Below are positions 8,678 through 16,697 of a stretch of 64,000 bases of DNA, piece after piece (position 1 is the stretch's first letter; the number at the start of each line of letters is the position of its first letter). The notes under the pieces were generated by a model, which saw nothing but the letters and a program-made list of their open reading frames with translations, searched no databases and was not told the origin of the DNA. A program made the translations under genes and the position numbers. The stretch is from Nocardioides insulae DSM 17944 (lineage in GTDB: Bacteria > Actinomycetota > Actinomycetes > Propionibacteriales > Nocardioidaceae), in assembly GCF_000422825.1 (NCBI RefSeq), contig NZ_KE383929.1, positions 620,001 through 684,000 on the forward strand, given 5' to 3'.

Positions 8678-8709
8678 GGACGTTTCCCCGGTTCACCGGG
8701 GAAACGTCC
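8678..8709. promoter_or_regulatory. Perfect 14-bp inverted repeat (terminator or operator)
   Basis: GGACGTTTCCCCGG and its exact complement flank a TTCA tetraloop. It stands about 60 bases beyond the etfA stop codon and about 80 bases upstream of the APH-family start. A separate etfA terminator hairpin lies closer to etfA (8728-8754). The perfect arms and the AAA/TTT centre differ from the GC-only terminators nearby, so an operator for the APH gene or a second bidirectional terminator are both possible. Confidence 0.5.
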
Positions 8710-8727
8710 ACTCCCAAACGCACCGAA

Positions 8728-8754
8728 GCCCGCCCCGCACGAGGCGGGACGGGC
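8728..8754 (-). terminator. Hairpin terminator after etfA
   Basis: An 11-bp GC-rich stem with one mismatch (GCCCGCCCCGC with GCGGGACGGGC) closes a five-base loop, 16 bases after the etfA stop codon. It is placed to end the etfBA transcript. Confidence 0.65.
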
Positions 8755-8769
8755 TCGGGAGCGGGGGGA

Positions 8770-9723
8770 TCAGCCCTTGCGCTTGTTGATCTCCTCGGTC
8801 AGCGCGGGGAGGACGGTGTGGAGGTCACCCACGACACCGAAGTCGACCAGCTCGAACATCGGGGCCTCTTCGTCCTTGTTGACGGCCACGATGGTCTTGG
8901 AGGTCTGCATGCCGGCACGGTGCTGGATGGCGCCCGAGATGCCGTTGGCGACGTAGAGCTGCGGAGAGACGGTCTTGCCGGTCTGACCCACCTGGAAGGT
9001 GTGAGGGATCCAGCCGGAGTCGACCGCGGCCCGCGAGGCGCCGACGGCCGCGCCGAGGGCGTCAGCGAGGCCCTCGACCGCGGTGAAGTCGCCGCCGGTG
9101 CCGCGTCCACCGGAGACGACGATCGCCGCCTCGGTGAGCTCGGGGCGACCGGATGCCTTGCGCGGCTGGGCGGCCACGATCTGGGCGGTCTTGGCGGCGT
9201 CGGAGATCGTCACCGCGAACTGCTCGACGGAGCCGGCGGCAGCCGACTCGACCGGAGCGGCGGAGTTGGGCTTGACCGTGATGATCGGGGTGCCCTTGGT
9301 GACCTTCGCGGTGGCGGTGAAGCCACCGGCGAAGACGGACTGGGTGGTCACGCCACCGTCGGCGATGTCGACGGCGTCGGTGATCAGGCCCGACTCGAGC
9401 TTGATCGCGAGGCGGCCGGCCACCTCCTTGTTCTCCGCCGAGGACGGGAGCAGGACCGCAGCCGGAGCCACCTGGGCGGCCAGCTGCTGGAGAGCCTCGG
9501 CCTTGGGAGCCACCAGGTAGCCCTTGATCTGCGCGTCATCGATCGCGTAGACCTTCTCCGCGCCGTAGGCCTTGACCTTCTCCGCGGCGCCGGCGGCCTG
9601 GCCGGGGTCTCCGATGAAGACGGCCGAGGGGGTGCCGAGTCGGGCGGCCAGGGTCAGCAGTTCGTAGGTCGGCTTCTTGACCTCGCCACCGACGTGGTCG
9701 ATCAGAACCAGGACTTCAGACAT
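8770..9723 (-). CDS. etfA: Electron transfer flavoprotein alpha subunit
   Basis: This 317-residue FAD-binding subunit of ETF pairs with the etfB product to carry electrons from acyl-CoA dehydrogenases to the quinone pool. The C-terminal FAD domain is plain: SGGRGTGGDFTAVEGLADAL, then GASRAAVDSGWIP, QVGQTGKTVSPQLY and GISGAIQHRAGM, ending with VAVNKDEEAPMFELVDFGVVGD. The N-terminal domain begins MSEVLVLIDH. It follows etfB by 13 bases and the pair forms an operon. In this window it plausibly serves methylsuccinyl-CoA dehydrogenase of the ethylmalonyl-CoA pathway as well as beta-oxidation; that link is inference. Confidence 0.97.
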   Translation of the reverse strand: MSEVLVLIDHVGGEVKKPTYELLTLAARLGTPSAVFIGDPGQAAGAAEKVKAYGAEKVYAIDDAQIKGYLVAPKAEALQQLAAQVAPAAVLLPSSAENKEVAGRLAIKLESGLITDAVDIADGGVTTQSVFAGGFTATAKVTKGTPIITVKPNSAAPVESAAAGSVEQFAVTISDAAKTAQIVAAQPRKASGRPELTEAAIVVSGGRGTGGDFTAVEGLADALGAAVGASRAAVDSGWIPHTFQVGQTGKTVSPQLYVANGISGAIQHRAGMQTSKTIVAVNKDEEAPMFELVDFGVVGDLHTVLPALTEEINKRKG

Positions 9724-9736
9724 GTCAGCGGGCTCC

Positions 9737-10537
9737 TCAGATGAACTTCTTTGACGCGAGGAACCCGGCTAGCGCCACTGCGCCCGAGCCGTCCTCGTCC
9801 TTGACGATCTCGCCGGCGGTGCGCGGCGGGCGCGGAGCGGTGTCCTCGACCTGGCTCCAGGCCACCGAGAGACCCACCTGCGCGGGCTCGACACCGAGGT
9901 CGGCCAGCGACCAGGTCTCCAGCGGCTTCTTCTTGGCGGCCATGATGCCCTTGAACGACGGGTAGCGCGCCTCGCCGGACTGGTCGGTCACCGAGAGCAC
10001 CAGCGGCATGGTGCCGCCGATCACCTCGGTGGCGGTGTCACCGTCACGCTTGATGCGGACCTGGTCCCCCTGGGTCTCCACGACCGAGGCCTGGGTGACC
10101 TGCGGCAGCCCGAGACGCTCGGCCAGCATCGCCGGCACCACGCTCATCGACGCGTCGGTCGAGGCCAGGCCGCACATGACGACCTCGGGGACGGCGCCGC
10201 CGTTGGCCTTCTTCACGGCCTCGGCGAGCACCAGGGAGGTCGCGATCGCATCCGAGCCGGCGATGGCCTCGTCCTGCACGTGGACCGCCTTGTCGGCGCC
10301 CATCTGCAGAGCCTTGCGGACCGCGTCCACGGCCTTCTCGGGACCGATGGTCAGCGCGGTCACGGTGATCTCCTCGTCGGAGCGCTTCTCCTTGAGCTGG
10401 AGAGCCTGCTCGACGGCGTACTCGTCGAGCTCGGAGAGCAGACCGTCGACGCCGACGCGATCCACGGTGTTGTCAGCCTCGAAGGACCGGTCGCCGGTCG
10501 CATCGGGGACGTACTTCACACAGACGACAATGTTCAT
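9737..10537 (-). CDS. etfB: Electron transfer flavoprotein beta subunit
   Basis: The 266-residue AMP-binding subunit of ETF begins MNIVVCVKYVPDATGDR. The ETF-beta signature region is seen as VVMCGLASTDASMSVVPAMLAERLG, and the recognition-loop segment follows as LVLSVTDQSGEARYPSFKGIMAAKKK. ATG 10537 gives the exact family start; an AGGAGGGG sits 17 bases upstream, rather far for ribosome binding. First gene of etfBA. The 190-base region before it holds a hairpin belonging to the upstream operon and a small CACAC-N2-GTGTG inverted repeat. Confidence 0.97.
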   Translation of the reverse strand: MNIVVCVKYVPDATGDRSFEADNTVDRVGVDGLLSELDEYAVEQALQLKEKRSDEEITVTALTIGPEKAVDAVRKALQMGADKAVHVQDEAIAGSDAIATSLVLAEAVKKANGGAVPEVVMCGLASTDASMSVVPAMLAERLGLPQVTQASVVETQGDQVRIKRDGDTATEVIGGTMPLVLSVTDQSGEARYPSFKGIMAAKKKPLETWSLADLGVEPAQVGLSVAWSQVEDTAPRPPRTAGEIVKDEDGSGAVALAGFLASKKFI

Positions 10538-10636
10538 GGTGGTGTGGCCGGGTGGCCCCTCCTGATGCTTCGTGGGTTTGTACGAAGATACCGACGAGTC
10601 ACTTACGCCGGGCACTGCTCTCAGCACCGAAAATGT

Positions 10637-10648
10637 CACACAGGTGTG
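10637..10648. promoter_or_regulatory. Small inverted repeat upstream of etfB
   Basis: CACAC-AG-GTGTG lies 100 bases before the etfB start codon, inside the presumed promoter region. It may be an operator, but a 12-base palindrome in GC-rich DNA can also occur by chance. Confidence 0.25.
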
Positions 10649-10660
10649 CCGCCTCCCACA

Positions 10661-10716
10661 TCGGGTCTCGGATGTGAGACCCGACACAGCGGTACGACGG
10701 CCCCCTCCCGGGGGCC
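10661..10716 (-). terminator. Two tandem hairpins ending the crotonase operon
   Basis: The first, next to the stop codon at 10727, is GGCCCCC / GGGGGCC with a four-base loop (10699-10716). The second is a perfect 9-bp stem TCGGGTCTC / GAGACCCGA with a six-base loop (10661-10684). Both lie downstream of the small membrane-protein gene and before the etfB promoter. Confidence 0.65.
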
Positions 10717-10726
10717 CGCAGACTCC

Positions 10727-11065
10727 TCAGCGTGGCCGGAGGATGCGGTCCCCGAGCCTGCCGACCACCAGCCAGCACAGTGCACCGACACCGTAGTTGA
10801 CCAGCACGGTGTTGGTCGCGGCGCTCTCCCCGTCGAAGGCGACGATCGGCTGACCGAGGTCGAAGACCCCCACATCGGCCACGTCGGCGAGGTCGAGGAC
10901 GAACGAGACCAGGGTGTTGGCCGGGTTGGCTCCGACGGTGATGAGCAGGGCGGCGACCGCGAGACACAGGGCGGCGAGCAGGCAGATGGTCCAGACCAGG
11001 TGGCCGAGCACTCGACGCAACCCGTTCAGCACCCTGCGCCGTGGCCGCTCGGTCTCCGCGGGCAC
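10727..11065 (-). CDS. Small conserved membrane protein (112 aa), function unknown
   Basis: The product has two hydrophobic segments, roughly LVWTICLLAALCLAVAALLI and LVNYGVGALCWLVV. They flank a soluble loop with VGANPANTLVSFVLDLADVADVGVFD. The N-terminus is basic (RPRRRVLNGLRRV) and the C-terminus ends DRILRPR. I recall similar short proteins annotated as hypothetical in Nocardioides and Streptomyces. GTG 11065 lies six bases after the crotonase stop with a G-rich Shine-Dalgarno (GAGGGGAAG) inside the end of that gene, so the two are translationally linked. Function unknown. Confidence 0.75.
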   Translation of the reverse strand: MPAETERPRRRVLNGLRRVLGHLVWTICLLAALCLAVAALLITVGANPANTLVSFVLDLADVADVGVFDLGQPIVAFDGESAATNTVLVNYGVGALCWLVVGRLGDRILRPR

Positions 11066-11071
11066 CCCGCG

Positions 11072-11851
11072 TCACTTCCCCTCGAAGACAGCCTTACCGG
11101 GACCGTTCTCCACGAACGACCGCATACCCGTGGCGCTGTCCTCGGTGGCGAAGACACCGGCGAACTGAGCCTTCTCGATCTCCAGCCCGGTGGCCAGGTC
11201 CACCCCGAGGCCCTGGTCGATGCTGGTCTTCGCGGCGCGCAGCGCGTACGCCGCGGCCCGGCGGAACTGGCCGGCCCAGGCCTGCGCCTCGGCGTACACG
11301 TCCGCCGCGGCGACGACGCGGTCGGCGAGCCCCAGCGCGAGTGCCTCCGATGCGGGCACGAACCGGCCGGTGAAGATCAGGTCCTTGGCCTTGCTGGGAC
11401 CGATCAGGCGCGAGAGCCGCTGGGTTCCCCCGGCGCCGGGGATGATCCCGAGCAGGATCTCGGGCTGCCCGAAGGTGGCGTTGTCCGCGGCGATCCGGTA
11501 GTCGGCGGCGAGGGCGAGTTCACAGCCACCGCCGAGCGCGTAGCCGGTGACGGCGGCCACCACCGGCTTCGGGATCTGGGCCACCGCCGTGACCGCGCCG
11601 GAGACCGACTCGGCCCGCTGCACCATCTGGGCGTAGCTGAGCTCGGCCATCTCCTTGACGTCATTGCCCGCCGCGAAGAGCCGCTCCCCGCCGTACAGCA
11701 CGACCGCGCGGACGTCGTCCCGTTCGGCGGCCTCGGTCGCGGCCGCGCGCAACTCCTCCTGCACCTGGAAACTGATCGCATTCATCTTCGGCCGGTCGAG
11801 CCGGATGGTGCCGACGCCGTCGTCGACGGTCAGGTTGACGAACTCACCCAT
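11072..11851 (-). CDS. Enoyl-CoA hydratase/isomerase (crotonase) family protein
   Basis: The 259-residue crotonase-fold protein has both oxyanion-hole segments: AAGNDVKEMAE and GYALGGGCELALAADYRIA. The first catalytic Glu is in FGQPEILLGIIPGAGGTQRL. Where hydratases carry a second Glu (LAMEMVLTG in the rat enzyme) this protein reads AKDLIFTG, with Asp, so hydratase activity should not be assumed; it could be an isomerase or a hydratase with altered geometry. ATG 11851 is preferred to GTG 11878 because GGAGG stands 11 bases upstream. It could act on crotonyl-CoA/3-hydroxybutyryl-CoA in the ethylmalonyl-CoA pathway, or in beta-oxidation. Confidence 0.88.
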   Translation of the reverse strand: MGEFVNLTVDDGVGTIRLDRPKMNAISFQVQEELRAAATEAAERDDVRAVVLYGGERLFAAGNDVKEMAELSYAQMVQRAESVSGAVTAVAQIPKPVVAAVTGYALGGGCELALAADYRIAADNATFGQPEILLGIIPGAGGTQRLSRLIGPSKAKDLIFTGRFVPASEALALGLADRVVAAADVYAEAQAWAGQFRRAAAYALRAAKTSIDQGLGVDLATGLEIEKAQFAGVFATEDSATGMRSFVENGPGKAVFEGK

Positions 11852-11974
11852 GAACTGCACGTCCTCCACACGCTCCACCGGCCCCGGGTTGGGCCGGACA
11901 CCGGGTCATCCTCACCGGAGGGCCCAGCATGCCAGTGCGCGGGTGAGCTCGGACACGCGGTCTCGTCCGCCGGG

Positions 11975-12868
11975 TCACCTCGCCAACGGCGTCGGCGCCG
12001 CCATCCGGGCCAGCTTGTGCGGATTGCGAACCAGGTAGAGGCCGGTGACCAGCCCTTCCTCGACCCGTACCGTCACGGCCTGGTCGAGCACCCCGCCGAG
12101 CCACACCAGCAGGGCGGGTGCGCCGTTGACCTCCGCCTCGACCATCCGGATCTCCGCGACCGTCTCGAGGGTCTTGGCGAGCGTGCCGGACAGGAATCGC
12201 AGCACCTTGTCCGCCCCCTCGATCGGGCGCCGGGCGGCGTTCCTGACCCCGCCTCCGTCGGTCATGAGCACCACATCGGGGGCGAGGACGTCGACCAGGG
12301 ACTGGAGGTCGCCGGTCTCCACCGCCTGCCGGAAGCGGGTCGTCACCCGGCGGCCCTCCTCGGCCGAGACCACCTCCCGCGGCCGGCGGGCGGCCACGTG
12401 CGAGCGCGCCCGATGGGCGATCTGACGTACGGCGGCCGGGGTCTTGTCCACGGCACGGGCGATCTCGTCGTAGCCCAGCTCGAAGACCTCGCGCAGCACG
12501 AAGATCGCCCGCTCGACCGGTCCCAGCGTCTCGAGCACGAGCAGCATGGCGGTCGAGACACTGTCGGCCAGCTCGACGTCATCCGCGACGTCCGGGGACG
12601 TCAGCAGCGGTTCGGGCAACCAGGGTCCGACGTAGGCCTCCTTGCGCCGCGAGAGGGTGCGCACCCGGTTGAGCGCCTGCCGGGTCGCGATGCGGACGAG
12701 ATAGGCGCGGGGGTCCCGCACCTCGTCGAGGTCCACCTCGGACCAGCGCAGCCAGGTCTCCTGGACGACGTCCTCGGCGTCACCGGCCGAGCTCAGCATC
12801 TCGTAGGCCACCGTGAACAGCAGGCTGCGGTGCGCCACGAAGACGTCGAGGGCGGGGTCGGACGTCAT
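11975..12868 (-). CDS. ECF41-type RNA polymerase sigma factor with SnoaL-like C-terminal domain
   Basis: The 297-residue protein has sigma-70 region 2 (ending DAEDVVQETWLRW), region 4 (LGPVERAIFVLREVFELGYDEIARAV) and a fused C-terminal SnoaL/NTF2-like domain. The linker carries WLPEP at residues 83-87. The C-terminal domain has DGGG at 204-207 and NPHKL at 282-286, the three hallmarks of group ECF41, in which this domain replaces a separate anti-sigma factor. ATG 12868 overlaps the stop of the AhpD-like gene by four bases. That partner and order are typical of ECF41, whose sigma usually transcribes its neighbouring oxidoreductase-like gene. The natural signal is not known. Confidence 0.93.
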   Translation of the reverse strand: MTSDPALDVFVAHRSLLFTVAYEMLSSAGDAEDVVQETWLRWSEVDLDEVRDPRAYLVRIATRQALNRVRTLSRRKEAYVGPWLPEPLLTSPDVADDVELADSVSTAMLLVLETLGPVERAIFVLREVFELGYDEIARAVDKTPAAVRQIAHRARSHVAARRPREVVSAEEGRRVTTRFRQAVETGDLQSLVDVLAPDVVLMTDGGGVRNAARRPIEGADKVLRFLSGTLAKTLETVAEIRMVEAEVNGAPALLVWLGGVLDQAVTVRVEEGLVTGLYLVRNPHKLARMAAPTPLAR

Positions 12869-13461
12869 GACGGCGACCGTATCGCCGTGGCACCCCCCGC
12901 GTCGGCCAGCGGGATCTCGCACCTGTCCGAGAACCCCTGGCTCTGTAGCCCGGCGGCCGAGTTGGCGCGCGACCGCATGTTCTCCAGGGCGATCATCTCG
13001 GTCAACTCCACCACAGCGGGGGCACCCAACTCCTCGAGCAGGCGCGCGACCAGGTCGTCGGTGACGGTCGGCGGGGTTACGGTCATCGCCTCGGCGTACT
13101 CGAGGACGTCGCGCTCCAGGTCGGAGAAGACGTCGCTGTCCCGCCACCGCGGCACCTGGCTGATCCTGCTGAGGTCCAGCCCGGACTCTCGGGCCTTGAA
13201 GTAGCCGAAGTCGAGGCACCAACTGCACCCGATCAGGGCGGCGCTGGCGAGCTGCGCGTAGGTCTTCAGGGTGGGGTCGAGGGCGTCCCACTTCGCGACC
13301 TTGCCCTCGAAGGAGAGCACCGAGCGGAGCACCTTCGGCTGGTGCGCGGCCACATGGGCGACGTCGGGGATCTCCCCGAAGGTACGGCGGCAGTAGGCCG
13401 CGATCAGGCGGCCGGTCAGGCCCCGCAGGGGCGCCTTCGGGATGCGGAACGTGCTGGGCAC
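12865..13461 (-). CDS. Carboxymuconolactone decarboxylase / AhpD-like protein, ECF41 partner
   Basis: The 198-residue all-alpha protein belongs to the CMD/AhpD family. It has a redox-type CxxC (C79 and C82 in IGCSWCLDFGYF), but the His that follows the second Cys in AhpD is absent. It is therefore likely a thiol oxidoreductase-like protein of unproven activity and not a lactone decarboxylase. GTG 13461 has AGGAGGAG seven bases upstream; an in-frame ATG further 5' would put the promoter inside the gene. It overlaps the ECF41 sigma gene by four bases and a matching ECF41 promoter stands 63 bases upstream, so the operon is probably autoregulated. Confidence 0.88.
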   Translation of the reverse strand: MPSTFRIPKAPLRGLTGRLIAAYCRRTFGEIPDVAHVAAHQPKVLRSVLSFEGKVAKWDALDPTLKTYAQLASAALIGCSWCLDFGYFKARESGLDLSRISQVPRWRDSDVFSDLERDVLEYAEAMTVTPPTVTDDLVARLLEELGAPAVVELTEMIALENMRSRANSAAGLQSQGFSDRCEIPLADAGGATAIRSPS

Positions 13462-13523
13462 AGCGATCTCCTCCTCATGTGTCTGTGATCGGGAGGTGCG
13501 GATGCGTTCCCTCCCTGCCATGG

Positions 13524-13550
13524 GACACCGCCCGCGCGCCGGTTGTGACA
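13524..13550 (-). promoter_or_regulatory. Putative ECF41 promoter of the AhpD-like/sigma operon
   Basis: On the minus strand TGTCACA (13544-13550) is followed after exactly 16 bases by TGTC (13524-13527). As I recall, the published ECF41 promoter is TGTCACA at -35 and CGTC at -10, so the -35 is perfect and the -10 has one mismatch. It precedes the GTG start by 63 bases, which suggests direct autoregulation by the sigma factor encoded in the same operon. Confidence 0.65.
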
Positions 13551-13742
13551 CGCCGGTCGTCCTGAGGGGAACCACTGATCGATCCCGCCTGCTGCGCACC
13601 GGTGTCGATCAGCCTCTCCCTAGCGCGGTCGCGAAGGCCGGAGTAGGAATGTGAACGGTCCCCGTCGCACCAGGCGACGAACCGCAGCACGCAGACACCG
13701 GACCGCAGTTCGTGCAGACCGCACACACAGAGAGGTGCTCCT

Positions 13743-14786
13743 ATGAAAGCCCTGCAGTACGTCGAAGTCGGTGCGCCGCCCCAGGTGCGCGACGTGCCCA
13801 AGCCGGAGCCCGCGCCGGGCGAGGTGCTGATCAAGGTCACCGCCGCCGGCGCCTGCCACTCCGACTCGTTCGTGATGGGCCTGACCGAGGAGCAGTTCGC
13901 GCAGTTCGGCTACCCGCTCCCGATGACGCTGGGGCACGAGGGCGTGGGCGTGGTCGACACCCTGGGCGACGGGGTCACCTCGGTGAGCGTCGGTGACGCC
14001 GTGGCGGTCTACGGCCCCCAGGGCTGCGGGCGCTGCTACCAGTGCGCCCAGGGCAAGGAGAACTACTGCCCGCGCGCCGCCGAGCTCGGCATCACCCCTC
14101 CCGGCCTGGGCTCGGACGGCTCGATGGCCGAGTACATGATCGTGCGCGATGCGCGGCACCTCGTCCCGCTGGGCGACCTCGACCCGGTGGCCAACGTCGC
14201 CCTCACCGATGCCGGCCTCACGCCGTACCACGCGATCAAGATGTCGTTGCCCAAGCTGGTCCCGGGCTCGACGGCGGTCGTGATCGGCGCCGGTGGCCTC
14301 GGGCACGTCGCCATCCAGATCCTGCGGGCGATCACTCCGGCCACGGTGATCGCACTCGACGTCAGCGAGGACAAGCTCGCCCTGGCCACCGACGTCGGCG
14401 CGCACCACGCCTTCCTCTCCGACTCCGGCGCACCGGGAAAGATCGGCGAGGCGCTGGGTCGCCCGACCGTGACTGCGGTCTTCGACTTCGTGGGCATCCA
14501 GCCGACGATGGACCTCACGGCTTCGTTGCTCGGCACCGAGAGCGACCAGGTGGTCGTGGGAGTCGGCGCCGGCACGGCGAACATCGGCATGCTCGCCAGG
14601 CCCTACGACTCCGCCATCCGCGGACCCTATTGGGGCTCGCGTGCCGAACTGATGGAGGTGCTCGAACTCGCCCGCGCCGGGCTGGTGACGGTGGAGACCG
14701 AGTCGTTCTCCCTCGACGACGCACCGACGGCCTACCACCGCCTGCACGAGGGCACGCTGCGCGGCCGCGCCGTGGTCGTCCCCTGA
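13743..14786 (+). CDS. Zinc-dependent NAD(P) alcohol dehydrogenase (MDR superfamily)
   Basis: This 347-residue medium-chain dehydrogenase/reductase has catalytic zinc ligands at C38 (GACHSDSF) and H65/E66 (GHEGVG). The four structural-zinc cysteines are C95, C98, C101 and C109 in GCGRCYQCAQGKENYC. The Rossmann motif is VVIGAGGLGHVAIQ, followed by IALDVSEDK; the Asp here favours NAD(H). AGAGAGG precedes ATG 13743. It is divergent from the AhpD-like/ECF41 operon across a 281-base gap and followed by a NUDIX gene. It probably oxidises an aliphatic or aromatic alcohol; the substrate is unknown. Confidence 0.93.
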   Translation: MKALQYVEVGAPPQVRDVPKPEPAPGEVLIKVTAAGACHSDSFVMGLTEEQFAQFGYPLPMTLGHEGVGVVDTLGDGVTSVSVGDAVAVYGPQGCGRCYQCAQGKENYCPRAAELGITPPGLGSDGSMAEYMIVRDARHLVPLGDLDPVANVALTDAGLTPYHAIKMSLPKLVPGSTAVVIGAGGLGHVAIQILRAITPATVIALDVSEDKLALATDVGAHHAFLSDSGAPGKIGEALGRPTVTAVFDFVGIQPTMDLTASLLGTESDQVVVGVGAGTANIGMLARPYDSAIRGPYWGSRAELMEVLELARAGLVTVETESFSLDDAPTAYHRLHEGTLRGRAVVVP

Positions 14787-14842
14787 CTCCGGCGTCCGTG
14801 CTCGCCCACCCGACCCCTCGGCCACGTGGCTAGGGTGGGCGC

Positions 14843-15607
14843 GTGACCGATCCAGAGACGAGCGTGACCACCGTCGCCGAGGGCATCGCCCGGATCTCCA
14901 TCGCCCCCGGCGAGGTGGTCGACGTCGTCCGCCACGAGGTGGCCACCGCGCTGCTCACCCACGCCCGCGTCGAGACCCTGATCGACCCCGACGACGTCGC
15001 CTCCCAGCGGACGGCCACCTGGTCCGGGATGCGCCGCGAGGGCGTGCTGCGGGGGGTCACCGTCGGTGGCGCGCCGGTCGACCGGATCTGTTACGCCCGA
15101 CTCGCCAGCGACGTACCGGCGGATCAGCCGGAGGGCTTCCGGGCCCTGCTGAACAGCTTCCTCCCCCGCAAGCGCGCGATCGGGCAGATGCTGGTCCGCG
15201 ACCCGCAGCAGCGGGTGCTGATGTGCCAGCTGACCTACAAGCGCGACTGGGATCTCCCCGGTGGCGTGGTCGAGGTGGGCGAGTCACCACGCCTCGGCGT
15301 CACCCGCGAGATCGAGGAGGAGCTCTCCCTCGAACTACCAGCGGGTGCGTTGATCCTCACCGACTGGCTCCCCGCCTGGAGTGGCTGGGACGACGCGGTC
15401 ACCCTCGTCTTCGACGGCGGCGTGCACGAGAGCAGCCTCACCGATCGCATCGTCGCGGAGGCCCGCGAGATCCGCTCGGCGGAGTTCTGCACCCTCGACC
15501 AGGTGCGCGACCGGGCCGCCGACTACACCGCTCGCCGGGTGGAGGCCGCCCTCGCCACCCTGCACGGCGAGGGCCCCGCCTACACCGAGTCGGGCCGGGC
15601 GGTCTGA
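14843..15607 (+). CDS. NUDIX hydrolase with N-terminal extension
   Basis: The C-terminal half of this 254-residue protein (from about residue 110) is a NUDIX domain. The NUDIX box GVVEVGESPRLGVTREIEEE matches the Gx5Ex7REUxEExGU pattern. The N-terminal 105 residues are not part of that fold and I do not recognise them; they are acidic with conserved-looking segments such as VVDVVRHEVATALL and RICYARLASDVPAD. NUDIX enzymes hydrolyse nucleoside-diphosphate derivatives; the substrate cannot be inferred. The start is GTG 14843, 56 bases after the dehydrogenase gene, so co-transcription is possible. Confidence 0.88.
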   Translation: MTDPETSVTTVAEGIARISIAPGEVVDVVRHEVATALLTHARVETLIDPDDVASQRTATWSGMRREGVLRGVTVGGAPVDRICYARLASDVPADQPEGFRALLNSFLPRKRAIGQMLVRDPQQRVLMCQLTYKRDWDLPGGVVEVGESPRLGVTREIEEELSLELPAGALILTDWLPAWSGWDDAVTLVFDGGVHESSLTDRIVAEAREIRSAEFCTLDQVRDRAADYTARRVEAALATLHGEGPAYTESGRAV

Positions 15608-15674
15608 GCCCCGCCCCCGTCGAACCGGCCGCGCCGGGCGAGACCGGTCACGACTCGGCTCAGGGGGTGTCAGC

Positions 15675-16646
15675 TCAGAACAGGGCGGAGGCGAGCGCCT
15701 GGCGTCCCTGGAGCACCCGCGGGTCGTCGTTGCCCACCGCGGCGAACAGGCCGAGCAGGTGCTCTCGGGCCGCGTTGCGTTCGTCCCCGGAGGTACGGCG
15801 GATCAGCTCGACCAGCCGCCCGAAGGCGTCCTCGACGTGGCCGCCGAGCATGTCGAGATCGGCACACAGGGTCTGGGCCGGGACGTCGTCGGGAGCCTCC
15901 GCCGCCTTCGCCCGGGCCTGGTTGAGGTCGACGCCCTGGGTGCGCTGAAGGACCTTCGCCATCGCGAGTCCCGCGGCGGCCTCGGCGTCGGCCGGATTGC
16001 CGTCCACGAGCTTCTGGTACTCAGCGACCGCCGCGTCGACGTCTCCGGCGCCGAGGGCGTCCTGGGCGGCCGCATAGCGCGGGTCCGCCGCGGGCCCCTC
16101 GTCCTCGCCCTCGCCGGACGGAGCAGCGGACCGGGGCTGGTGCCGCCCGGTGATGCCCTGTGCGGTCAACTGCTGGGACAACTGGGTGAACAGGGTGCGC
16201 AGCTCGTCGAGCGAGAGCGCGCCGGGGATCGGCTGGGTGGCCGGACGGCCGTCGAGGAGCACCATCATCAGCGGGACCTGCGGGATCTGCATCGCCTGCG
16301 CGATCTGCGGGGAGGCGTCGATGTCGATGCTCGCGGCGAGGAAGCGACCGTCGTGCTCCTCGGCCACGGTGGCGACGTCCTTGACCAGCGTGACGCTCTC
16401 CGGCGAGCGGGACGCCGAGAAGAAGACGAGCACCACAGGCGCGGTCATCGACGACTCGAGCACCGACTGGAAGGACTCCTCGGTGACCTCCACCGAGTAG
16501 GCACCGGTCGACCTGGCGGCGCCGGGCGCGGTCGCGCCCGCCCCGCCAGAGGCTCGGGGCGCGCCCTGCGCGGGGGCGCCTCCGGCACGCTGCTGGAGAC
16601 CGGAGAGGTCGACTGCGCCAGGACGGGAGAACGGCTGCTGCGTCAT
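15675..16646 (-). CDS. Thioredoxin-fold/TPR protein (CnoX/YbbN-like), redox-dead
   Basis: The 323-residue protein has a Pro/Gly/Ala-rich linker (residues 10-50), a thioredoxin-fold domain (about 50-160) and a C-terminal tetratricopeptide-like region (about 195-323). The position of the WCxxC active site reads FFSASRSPESVTL, so both cysteines are missing and it cannot be a disulfide reductase. The cis-Pro region IPQVPLMMVLLDG is retained. Proteobacterial CnoX/YbbN is a chaperone-like holdase, and a similar protein-binding role is plausible. ATG 16646 is chosen for the upstream AGGA and the conserved MTQQPFSRPGAVDL start. Confidence 0.88.
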   Translation of the reverse strand: MTQQPFSRPGAVDLSGLQQRAGGAPAQGAPRASGGAGATAPGAARSTGAYSVEVTEESFQSVLESSMTAPVVLVFFSASRSPESVTLVKDVATVAEEHDGRFLAASIDIDASPQIAQAMQIPQVPLMMVLLDGRPATQPIPGALSLDELRTLFTQLSQQLTAQGITGRHQPRSAAPSGEGEDEGPAADPRYAAAQDALGAGDVDAAVAEYQKLVDGNPADAEAAAGLAMAKVLQRTQGVDLNQARAKAAEAPDDVPAQTLCADLDMLGGHVEDAFGRLVELIRRTSGDERNAAREHLLGLFAAVGNDDPRVLQGRQALASALF

Positions 16647-16697
16647 GCGCGACATCCTAGTTTGATGCGGCAACGCCGGGTGGGCGGCGGGGTGGTC

